Assembly: GCA_964653795.1 (NCBI GenBank)
Contig: CAZZHO010000091.1
Coordinates: forward strand, 1-16,724
Source: JAWPMT01 sp964653795
GTDB lineage: Bacteria > Bacteroidota > Bacteroidia > Cytophagales > Cyclobacteriaceae
Direction: 5' to 3'
Length of the DNA: 16,724 nucleotides
The notes under the pieces were generated by a model. The model searched no databases. It had not been told where the DNA came from and worked only from the letters and a program-made list of their open reading frames with translations. Positions 1 through 7,323 of this stretch are shown here, piece after piece. The translations under genes and the position numbers were made by a program. Within the stretch, counting starts at the first letter, position 1, and each line of letters starts with the position of its first letter.

Positions 1-900
1 GCTGATTTCCAATATGTCAGCAACAGTCAGATGGTGGCGGTGGCCTCCAGGTCAAAGGAAAGGGCAACGGCTTTTGCGGAGAAATTCAACATCGGAAAAG
101 CTTACGGCAACTACCAGGATTTGTACTCAGATCCTAATGTGGACATCATCTACATAGCCACCCCTCATAACTACCATTTCGAACAATCTCTTGCCACTTT
201 AGAGGCTGGAAAGTCTGTATTGTGTGAGAAACCCATCGTTACCAAAATCAGCGATCTGGAAGTTTTGATACGCAAAGCAAGAGAAAAAGGACTTTTCCTG
301 ATGGAAGGCATGTGGATGTACTTTCACCCTGCAATAAATAAGGCGAAGGAATGGGTAGATGACGGCAGAATTGGTGCTATCAAGTCTGTAAAGTCGGATT
401 TTGGTTTCAATGTTCCATTTGACCCAACGAGTAGAATGTACAATCCGGATTTAGCAGGAGGGACACTCTTAGACATGGGTATTTATCCTGTAGCCATAGC
501 CAATCTTTTTCTGGGTGCTGAACCGGAGAAAGTACATGTTTCGATGAGAAAGGCTGAGACGGGAGTCGATTCGGATGTTGTTGCTATCTTGGATTATGGC
601 GTTGCCAATGCGACGCTTCATTCATCTTTCGATAGCCGGCTTCCAAACCTAACCCAAATCATTGGGGAAAAGGGGACAGTTGTCATACCTGATTGCTGGG
701 GAGCGAAGGAAGCTTCTTTGGTAGTGGAAGGAGAAGTAATTGAAAGGTATCTTGATCAGAGTGAAGGGCGTGGTTTCAGGCACGAGATCCAATCTGTTAC
801 CGAGGATGTGTTAGCTGGAAAGGTCATCCCTTCAGTCATGGAGCATGATCAAAGCCTACGACTCCAGAATATAATGGAGCTTATTTCAAATCAATATTGA
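1..900 (+). CDS. Gfo/Idh/MocA-family NAD(P)-dependent oxidoreductase, 5'-truncated by window edge
   Basis: The reading frame is open from base 1. Ten codons precede the first visible ATG at 31 and they read on without a stop, so the true start lies outside the window. The N-terminal Rossmann glycine motif (GxGxxA) is therefore not visible. Counting from the ATG at 31, the sequence shows the family hallmark CEKP (E66, K67, P68), the conserved lysine motif that follows the 'IATPHNYHFE' strand. It also shows AGGTLLDMGIYPV (142-154), the substrate-side motif with D148 and Y152 typical of dihydrodiol dehydrogenase-like members. The C-terminal half is the usual alpha/beta dimerisation and substrate domain. 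Such enzymes oxidise or reduce sugars, inositols or diols in the cytoplasm. The substrate here cannot be told. An 86-bp spacer separates it from the next gene, which is functionally unrelated. Confidence 0.9.
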   Translation, partial: ADFQYVSNSQMVAVASRSKERATAFAEKFNIGKAYGNYQDLYSDPNVDIIYIATPHNYHFEQSLATLEAGKSVLCEKPIVTKISDLEVLIRKAREKGLFLMEGMWMYFHPAINKAKEWVDDGRIGAIKSVKSDFGFNVPFDPTSRMYNPDLAGGTLLDMGIYPVAIANLFLGAEPEKVHVSMRKAETGVDSDVVAILDYGVANATLHSSFDSRLPNLTQIIGEKGTVVIPDCWGAKEASLVVEGEVIERYLDQSEGRGFRHEIQSVTEDVLAGKVIPSVMEHDQSLRLQNIMELISNQY

Positions 901-986
901 GAGAAGTTTATCTGGTTAAATTTCAACTATTCGAAATATTAGAATAAAAGTCTCCCTTAATAGGCAAGAGAGAGTAAATTCGACCT

Positions 987-3278
987 ATGCTCCGTTCCCA
1001 GCTAGGATTTATCCTAATATTTATTTCATTCCTGTCCCAGGCACAAGTGGAGAACGGATTCATCGACTTGAGGCCATATGATTTCGTAAATGAGACCAGC
1101 AATCTAAAGCTAAACGGGTTTTGGTTTTATCAGCCAGATGTGCTCGCTGAATCGGAGTTAGACCCGAATGCTACACAACAGATCAAGGTGCCTGCTTCCT
1201 GGAATGCCAATGGATTGTCCAGTCATGGATATGGTACTTATCAGGTAACAATAGTAAAAAGCTACGAGCAGAAGCTTGGTTTGAGCGTGCCCGACATTTA
1301 CAGCGCTCATAGGCTATTTGTGAATGGTCGTGAATACAGCTCATTGAGTATTCCTGCTTCCAGGAAAGAAGACTATAAACCTTACAGGCAGACCCGGCTT
1401 ATTCCATTGGACTTCCGAGCAGATACCCTGGTGATAACCATACAAGTATCCAACTTTAGCCACAGCAAAGGTGGTATTGCCAGGCCACTAATCGTTGGGA
1501 ATCATGAAAAGCTCGCTAAACTCAGGTTTACCGATAACACCTTCGATGCATTTCTGGCAGGATGCCTTATTATGGGGAGCTTCTTTTTTCTTGGGCTTTT
1601 CTTCTACGGAAGACATGAAAAAGTATCTCTCTTTTTTGCATTGTTCTGTTTGACTTTCGCCTACAGAGTGGTGGGGTGGGGCAATTATGTTCTTCACGAC
1701 CTTTTGGAACTACCGTATTGGCTGTCCATCAGACTTGAGTACCTAAGCTTTTACCTGGCAGGGTTCTTTTTCGCCAGATACCTCCAGCAGCTATTTCCGG
1801 AAGAGGTGCCGAAAGTTTGGTTCAGAGTATTTGCCGATTTTTCATTGATATGGGCCGCACTTACCCTTTTGCCTGTGGATTGGTTTACCAGGATCAACAC
1901 TATTTACCTCTTTGGTATGTTAGCAGGTACAGCTTTGACACTGGTGGTGTTCACCAAAGCATTTCTTAAAAAACTACCCGGCGCTACCTATGCGCTCTGT
2001 AGTACAGTGGTGATACTAACAGCTTTCACATTAAAGGCATTGGATTATTTGGGGCTTTTTGAGGAGCCTAAGTCCTTGACAGCAGTTACCCAGACGATGT
2101 TTTTCTTCTTTCAGGCGATGGTTCTTTCGGAGCGCTTCAGCATGTCTTGGAAGAAAGCGCAAATCACAGCTGAGGAGAATGCCAAGAGTAAGTCTGATTT
2201 CCTCTCTATCATGAGCCATGAGATCAGAACGCCTCTGAATGCCATCATAGGTACCACGTATCATATGATCGATGAAAATCCAAGAGACGATCAATTGAAG
2301 GAGCTGAAAAATCTGAAAATCTCCTCTGAGAATCTTCTGGGTTTGATTAATAATATTCTGGATTTCAGTAAGGTCGATAGTGGGAATATTGAGTTTGATG
2401 AGGTTAATCTCGATTTGAACGCTTTTGCGAATAGGATGCAAAGTATGTTTGAATTGAGCGCTGAGAACAAGGGCCTCTCTTTAGAATTACATTACGATTC
2501 TGAGCTACCAAAAGCGGTGATGATTGACAAGCTGAGAACTACTCAGATCCTATCCAACTTGATGAGTAATGCCATCAAGTTCACAAATGAAGGATATGTG
2601 CGTCTGAAAGTTAAGCTGGAGGATCAGGCAGGGGATAAGGTAGCGGTCAGGTTCAGCGTTGAGGACACAGGTATAGGCATTGAAGAAGATAAGAGAGGTC
2701 TAATATTCAATACTTTCCAACAAGCGATGGTGTCCACCACTCGCCGATTTGGGGGAACGGGTCTTGGATTATCCATTACCAAAAGGCTCGTTGAATTGAT
2801 GGGATCCAACTTAGAGCTTGAATCAAAATTTGGTTATGGGTCCACTTTTTCTTTTGTTCTGAATCTAACAGTAGGCGATGAGAGTGAGCTTCACCAAAGA
2901 GTGGATTCCACCTTTGATTTGAATGGGCTGAGGATTCTGATCGTGGAGGACAATCAAATGAATACCATCGTTGCGGTAAATATTTTACAAAAGTGGAACG
3001 TGAATATCAGTACTGCGGAGAATGGTGTGCAAGCAGTTGAGAAAGTACAAGAGCAGGAGTTTGACTTTATTCTCATGGACTTGCAAATGCCTGAAATGGA
3101 TGGATACCAAGCCACTCAAAAAATCAGAGGTTTGGGTCATAAAATGCCGATCGTTGCTTTGACTGCCTCAGCCATGTTAGACAAGACTTCCAAGCTCAAG
3201 GAAGCAGGGTTGGATGGTGCGATTACAAAACCTTTTGATCCAAAAGACCTTTATCAAGCTATAGTTGATAGAATGTGA
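987..3278 (+). CDS. Hybrid histidine kinase: beta-sandwich sensor, 7TM region, HisKA, HATPase_c, receiver
   Basis: This is a 763-aa inner-membrane sensor. A signal peptide (1-19, ending SQAQ) leads to a periplasmic domain (about 25-180). That domain has spaced motifs reminiscent of the jelly-roll sugar-binding domain of GH2 enzymes: LNGFWFY, VPASWNA, GYGTYQV and HRLFVNGRE. About seven hydrophobic segments follow (roughly 186-206, 213-232, 250-266, 281-296, 304-323, 335-353, 365-382), the layout of 7TMR-DISM receptors. A short linker leads to HisKA with MSHEIRTPLNA (phospho-acceptor H411). HATPase_c shows the N box (SNLMSNAIKF, N528), DTGIGI (560-565) and GGTGLGL (589-595). A C-terminal receiver has the acidic pair E654/D655, phospho-acceptor D698 (LMDLQMPEMDG), T726 and K748. 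There is no HPt or DNA-binding domain, so the phosphate must pass to a partner encoded elsewhere. No cognate regulator is adjacent. The ligand is unknown. Confidence 0.93.
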   Translation: MLRSQLGFILIFISFLSQAQVENGFIDLRPYDFVNETSNLKLNGFWFYQPDVLAESELDPNATQQIKVPASWNANGLSSHGYGTYQVTIVKSYEQKLGLSVPDIYSAHRLFVNGREYSSLSIPASRKEDYKPYRQTRLIPLDFRADTLVITIQVSNFSHSKGGIARPLIVGNHEKLAKLRFTDNTFDAFLAGCLIMGSFFFLGLFFYGRHEKVSLFFALFCLTFAYRVVGWGNYVLHDLLELPYWLSIRLEYLSFYLAGFFFARYLQQLFPEEVPKVWFRVFADFSLIWAALTLLPVDWFTRINTIYLFGMLAGTALTLVVFTKAFLKKLPGATYALCSTVVILTAFTLKALDYLGLFEEPKSLTAVTQTMFFFFQAMVLSERFSMSWKKAQITAEENAKSKSDFLSIMSHEIRTPLNAIIGTTYHMIDENPRDDQLKELKNLKISSENLLGLINNILDFSKVDSGNIEFDEVNLDLNAFANRMQSMFELSAENKGLSLELHYDSELPKAVMIDKLRTTQILSNLMSNAIKFTNEGYVRLKVKLEDQAGDKVAVRFSVEDTGIGIEEDKRGLIFNTFQQAMVSTTRRFGGTGLGLSITKRLVELMGSNLELESKFGYGSTFSFVLNLTVGDESELHQRVDSTFDLNGLRILIVEDNQMNTIVAVNILQKWNVNISTAENGVQAVEKVQEQEFDFILMDLQMPEMDGYQATQKIRGLGHKMPIVALTASAMLDKTSKLKEAGLDGAITKPFDPKDLYQAIVDRM

Positions 3279-3291
3279 GTTGTTAAAAAAT

Positions 3292-3312
3292 GTTGCTTTT
3301 GCAACTTTATTG
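3292..3312 (+). terminator. Weak intrinsic terminator candidate after the hybrid kinase
   Basis: Fourteen bases after the kinase stop codon there is a short inverted repeat: GTTGC (3292-3296), loop TTTT, GCAAC (3301-3305), followed by TTTATT. The stem is only 5 bp and the T-tract is broken, so termination would be inefficient. The rest of the 127-bp spacer up to 3405 must hold any promoter of the next gene. TACCTTGT near 3336 only loosely resembles the Bacteroidota -7 element, so no promoter is claimed. Confidence 0.3.
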
Positions 3313-3405
3313 CAATATGGATATGGTTAGTTATTACCTTGTGCTGTTGTAATAATTCAACTTGATCAAACACTAACTCAATTAAATACTCAAATACAAT
3401 TACTT

Positions 3406-4155
3406 ATGATTATTAAAAAAGCCCAAACACTAGCCTTTTGTGTCCTTGCCGCTTTTAGTTTATCAGCCCAAGATGTAGACGAAATTATTTCCACTTATTT
3501 CGAAAATACGGGAGGGTATGAAGCTTGGGGCACCCTGAAAGGAGTCAAGACCACTGCTAAGTTGCAACAGGGTGGCCTGGAATTTCCAATGGAGATAGTG
3601 CAACTCGCGGATGGCCGAAGCTATCAACAGTTTGAAGTACAGGGTAATACTTTCATGCAAGGTGTCTTTGATGGAGAAACCGTTTGGAATACCAATTTTC
3701 AGTCACTTCAGGCGGAGGATGCTGACGCAGAAACCATTGCCAACACAAAGTTAGATGCAAATGATTTTCCGGATTCCTTCTACAACTATAAAGAGAAAGG
3801 TTATACAGCAGAACTACTTGGAGAGGAGGACTTTGATGGAGCTTCTACTTACAAAGTGAAATTGACAAAGGAGAAGAAAATGATGGATGGTCAAGAGGTA
3901 GACGATATAACCTATTACTACTTCGATGTTGACGCTATGATTCCAATAGGAGTGGAGCAGGAAATCAAACAAGGCCCAGCGAAAGGATCTATTGCTATTA
4001 CGACCATGAGTGATTATCAGGAAGTTGATGGGTTTTATTTTCCTTTTTCCTTGACTCAAGGTGTGAAAGGTGGTGGCCAGCCTCAGCCGATCCAAATCGA
4101 CTCAATTGAGATCAATCCTGAAGTGGACGAAAGCAAGTTTGTAAAGCCTGAGTAA
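3406..4155 (+). CDS. Secreted LolA-like / outer-membrane lipoprotein-sorting-like protein
   Basis: This is a 249-aa exported protein. The signal peptide has KK near the start, a hydrophobic core, and a likely cleavage site after SLSAQ (about residue 22). There is no lipobox cysteine, so it should be a soluble periplasmic protein. The mature part starts with a helix (VDEIISTYFENTGGYEAW) followed by alternating beta strands. Examples are GVKTTAKLQQGG, YQQFEVQGNTFMQGVFDGETVWN and a long strand pair around TYKVKLTKEK, KGSIAITTMSDYQEVDGFYFPFSL. This is the layout of the half-barrel LolA/LppX-like superfamily common in Bacteroidota. It is larger than true LolA and there is no LolB or LolCDE gene nearby, so a role in lipoprotein transport is not shown. 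The next gene starts 19 bp downstream on the same strand, which suggests co-transcription with the propeller protein. The family call rests on pattern recognition only. Confidence 0.75.
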   Translation: MIIKKAQTLAFCVLAAFSLSAQDVDEIISTYFENTGGYEAWGTLKGVKTTAKLQQGGLEFPMEIVQLADGRSYQQFEVQGNTFMQGVFDGETVWNTNFQSLQAEDADAETIANTKLDANDFPDSFYNYKEKGYTAELLGEEDFDGASTYKVKLTKEKKMMDGQEVDDITYYYFDVDAMIPIGVEQEIKQGPAKGSIAITTMSDYQEVDGFYFPFSLTQGVKGGGQPQPIQIDSIEINPEVDESKFVKPE

Positions 4156-4174
4156 GTTCTTTTCTGCTATTTCT

Positions 4175-7100
4175 ATGAAAAAGCTATTGACAGTGGCTTT
4201 TGCCTGCACGATAGTCGTGTTTGGGGCATCAGCACAAGAGATAGTTCTCAAAGGGAAAGAACTTTTTGGGAATCTGAAAGCAAGACAAATTGGTCCGGCC
4301 CTCATGAGTGGTCGAATTACCGATATAGAGTCTCACCCTACCAATGACCGCATAGTATATGTTGGTGCTGCCGGTGGGGGTGTCTGGAAGTCGAGTAATG
4401 GTGGCGCTACATTCAAGCCTATTTTCGATGAAAATACTCAGTGTATTGGTCAGGTAGCTGTGGATCCTAATGATCCGGACAATACCCTATGGGTTGGTAC
4501 CGGCGAAATATGGACGCGAAACAGCGTATCAATTGGAGATGGTCTATACAAGACCTCTGATGGCGGCTCCACCTGGAAGAAAATGGGTTTCGAAAACTCA
4601 GAAAGGATTGCGAGTATCGAAGTACATCCGGAAAATAGTGATGTGGTATATGTAGGTGTATTAGGTGCGCTATGGGGAGATAGTGAAGAAAGGGGAGTCT
4701 ATAAGACTACCGATGGTGGTGAGACTTGGGAGAAGCTTCTCTATTTCGATCAGAGAACCGGTTGTGCTGACCTTATGATGGACCCATCGAATCCCGATAT
4801 TCTATATGCTTCCATGTGGGAGTTCAGAAGAAAGGCCTGGGGCTTTGAGTCTGGAGGAGGAAACAGTGCGCTGTATAAGTCTACAGATGGAGGAGCCAAT
4901 TGGACTAAAATTCACAATGGCTTTCCTGATGGAGATTTAGGTAGAATAGCAGTCACAGTAGCGCCTTCAAATACCAAGATCCTTTATGCGGTTCTTGAAA
5001 CAGAAGAGAATAAAGATAAAGGTCTTTGGAAGTCTGAGGATGGCGGAGAAAGTTGGTCTCATTTGAATAATGATTTCGGCTTGGTCGTAAGACCATTTTA
5101 CTTCTCCAGAATAGTAGTTGACCCTCGAGATCCGGATGTGGTGGTAAAAGCTGGCTTGTTCGGTTCTATCAGTAGGGATGGAGGGAAGACCTTCAAGAAC
5201 CTTGGACCAATGCACCCAGATATTCATGACATACTCTTTGATATCAATGATTCAGATAGAATGTATGTAGCCACAGATGGAGGGTTTTACAGAAGTTGGG
5301 ATGGAGGGACTACCATGGAAATCAATACTACTTTACCGCTTTCGCAGTTTTATCATATCAGTGTTGATAACGACGAACCATACAATATATATGGTGGCCT
5401 GCAAGACAATGGATCCTGGTATGGACCTTCCAGGTCTATTGGGGGTATAGAAGCTCGAGATTGGACAAGTGTAGGCGTAGGTGACGGCTTCCGTGTATTG
5501 AGGCATCCAACTAAAAAGATCATCTATTCTGAGATGCAGGGGGCTCAAAATGTTTGGAGGATCGATGTTGAGAGAGAGCAGTCGAAGACTATCCAGCCTT
5601 TACCAGTGAAGGGTGATCCTAAACTTCGGTTTAACTGGAATGCTCCGATGGCAATTTCAGAACACCAACCTGATAGGTTCTATATGGGCAGTCAGTTTGT
5701 TCATAAGTCTGAGGATATGGGAGATACCTGGGTGAAAATTTCTCCTGATCTAACCACCAATGATAAATCCAAGCAGGAGCAAGAGGATTCAGGTGGATTA
5801 TCAACTGATAACTCTGGAGCAGAAAATCACTGTACTATTTTCAGCATTGCTGAGTCTCCAATTGATGAAAATGTCATTTGGGTAGGTACTGATGATGGTA
5901 ACGTACAGGTGACCCAGGATGGTGGTAAAAACTGGTCCAATGTGACCGTCAACCTTACGGGATTACCTGCCAATACCTGGGTGTACCAGATCGAGGCGAG
6001 TAACCATGATAAAGGAACTGCTTATGCGGTATTTGATGGACACACTCAGAATGACATGAATCCTTACGTCTATAAGACTACTGACTATGGGCAGACCTGG
6101 ACATCTCTTGTTACTGAAGATATCAGAGGGTTTGCTAGGACGATCCAAGAAGATTATGAAAATCCTGACCTTTTATTCTTAGGGACTGAGTTTGGTTTGT
6201 TTATTACGATAAATGGCGGTAAGAACTGGGCTCAATTTACCAATAACATGCCACCAGTTGCTGTGCATAGAGTTGAGTTGCAGAAGCGGACAAGCGACCT
6301 GGTAATGGGTACTCATGGCAGGGGGGTGATTATTATTGATGATATTAGCCCATTGAGAGAAATTAGTCAGGAAGTCCTTGCTAAGGATGTGCATTTCTTC
6401 GATACGAAGCCTACTATTATCGTTGAAGAGAGTGGCTTTTCCAGTGGTAATTACGGTGCTATTGATTTCGTAGGATCGAACCCTAGTCGTTCAGCCAAGA
6501 TCATCTATTACTTGAAAAAGCGTCACATTTTCGGAAAAATGACAATGGCGATTAAGGATGCTAATGACAATACCATGATCGAGTTGACACCTGGTAAATC
6601 AAAAGGAATCAACATTGTCACCTGGAATTATCGTATCAAGCAACCGAAAATGGCGAAAGCCAAGTCTTTTACTTTCGGTGGTTTTACCGCCCCGAGAGTA
6701 CCTGCTGGAACTTATAAGGTGGTAATGACGAAAGGTAAGGAAACTTATGAGACTGAGATTGAGCTGATCAATGATCCAAAATCTTTGTTGACTGACGAGG
6801 AAAGAACAGCGCTTCATCAAACGACGATGAAGCTCTATGATATGTCTCAGGAGTTAGCTTATCTCGTTTATCAGATTGATGAGTATTTGGTAAGTGCTGA
6901 AAAAGTAGCTGCCATAGACCCCAAAGGAAAGAAGGTGGCTGCTCCGATCATGGCAGAATTGAATAAGCTAAAGGAAACCTTGGTAGTCACCGAAGGTGAT
7001 AATTATGTCGATTCCAGAGAACCTCAGCTAAGAGGTAAAATTGCTGATCTGTTCAGTAAGATTGCAGGAAGCTTCAATGCACCTTCATCAAGCGAAATGG

Positions 7101-7255
7101 ACAACCTTTCCCTCCTGGAAGAAAGGTTTGTGACGGCTCAAAATGATTTTGAAGAGATCAAGTTGAAGCGCGTCTTGAAGATGGAAAAGTATATGGAGAA
7201 TTCAGGTACTGAACCTGTTAAGCTCCAGTCTTACGATGATTTTATCAAGAAGTAA
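4175..7255 (+). CDS. Secreted sortilin/VPS10-like Asp-box (BNR) beta-propeller protein, copy 1
   Basis: This is a 1026-aa exported protein. The signal peptide is MKKLLTVAFA... with cleavage after about ASA/Q at residue 20-21. The mature protein opens with the family signature RQIGPALMSGRITDI (38-52). About eleven Asp-box repeats (S/T-x-D/N-x-G-x-T/S-W/F) follow: SNGGATF (74-80), SDGGSTW (128-134), TDGGETW (179-185), TDGGANW, EDGGESW, RDGGKTF (334-340), WDGGTT, EDMGDTW (513-519), QDGGKNW (581-587), TDYGQTW and INGGKNW. They build one or two large propellers spanning to about 720. A beta-rich Ig/FlgD-like domain (about 775-865, ending PAGTYKVVMTKG) and a helical C-terminal region (870-1026) complete it. 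No sialidase catalytic set (Arg triad, FRIP) is recognisable, so the frequent label 'glycosyl hydrolase' is not supported. It lacks an obvious type IX secretion tail. A role in binding or protein sorting is plausible but undetermined. Confidence 0.85.
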   Translation: MKKLLTVAFACTIVVFGASAQEIVLKGKELFGNLKARQIGPALMSGRITDIESHPTNDRIVYVGAAGGGVWKSSNGGATFKPIFDENTQCIGQVAVDPNDPDNTLWVGTGEIWTRNSVSIGDGLYKTSDGGSTWKKMGFENSERIASIEVHPENSDVVYVGVLGALWGDSEERGVYKTTDGGETWEKLLYFDQRTGCADLMMDPSNPDILYASMWEFRRKAWGFESGGGNSALYKSTDGGANWTKIHNGFPDGDLGRIAVTVAPSNTKILYAVLETEENKDKGLWKSEDGGESWSHLNNDFGLVVRPFYFSRIVVDPRDPDVVVKAGLFGSISRDGGKTFKNLGPMHPDIHDILFDINDSDRMYVATDGGFYRSWDGGTTMEINTTLPLSQFYHISVDNDEPYNIYGGLQDNGSWYGPSRSIGGIEARDWTSVGVGDGFRVLRHPTKKIIYSEMQGAQNVWRIDVEREQSKTIQPLPVKGDPKLRFNWNAPMAISEHQPDRFYMGSQFVHKSEDMGDTWVKISPDLTTNDKSKQEQEDSGGLSTDNSGAENHCTIFSIAESPIDENVIWVGTDDGNVQVTQDGGKNWSNVTVNLTGLPANTWVYQIEASNHDKGTAYAVFDGHTQNDMNPYVYKTTDYGQTWTSLVTEDIRGFARTIQEDYENPDLLFLGTEFGLFITINGGKNWAQFTNNMPPVAVHRVELQKRTSDLVMGTHGRGVIIIDDISPLREISQEVLAKDVHFFDTKPTIIVEESGFSSGNYGAIDFVGSNPSRSAKIIYYLKKRHIFGKMTMAIKDANDNTMIELTPGKSKGINIVTWNYRIKQPKMAKAKSFTFGGFTAPRVPAGTYKVVMTKGKETYETEIELINDPKSLLTDEERTALHQTTMKLYDMSQELAYLVYQIDEYLVSAEKVAAIDPKGKKVAAPIMAELNKLKETLVVTEGDNYVDSREPQLRGKIADLFSKIAGSFNAPSSSEMDNLSLLEERFVTAQNDFEEIKLKRVLKMEKYMENSGTEPVKLQSYDDFIKK

Positions 7256-7272
7256 GACCTGGTATATAAAGC

Positions 7273-7308
7273 AAACAAAAAAGGGGCTTTTAAGCCCCTT
7301 TTTTGTTT
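7273..7308. terminator. Bidirectional intrinsic terminator between convergent propeller genes
   Basis: A perfect 17-bp inverted repeat runs from AAACAAAAAAGGGGCTT (7273-7289) to AAGCCCCTTTTTTGTTT (7292-7308), with TT at the centre. The GGGGCTT/AAGCCCC core is flanked by an A-run on one side and a T-run on the other, so a hairpin with a U-tract forms on either strand. It starts 18 bp after the stop of the plus-strand propeller gene and ends 16 bp before the stop of the minus-strand one. It should therefore terminate both. Confidence 0.93.
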
Positions 7309-7323
7309 TGTGTCATATGTTAG

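Noticed and set aside
916..960. Small inverted repeat TATTC...GAATA between the oxidoreductase and the hybrid kinase
   Set aside because: It is a 5-bp AT-rich stem without a T-run, as expected by chance in AT-rich spacer DNA.
4175..7255. Assignment of the Asp-box proteins as sialidases or glycoside hydrolases
   Set aside because: Asp-boxes are structural only. No arginine triad, FRIP motif or nucleophile pair could be recognised.
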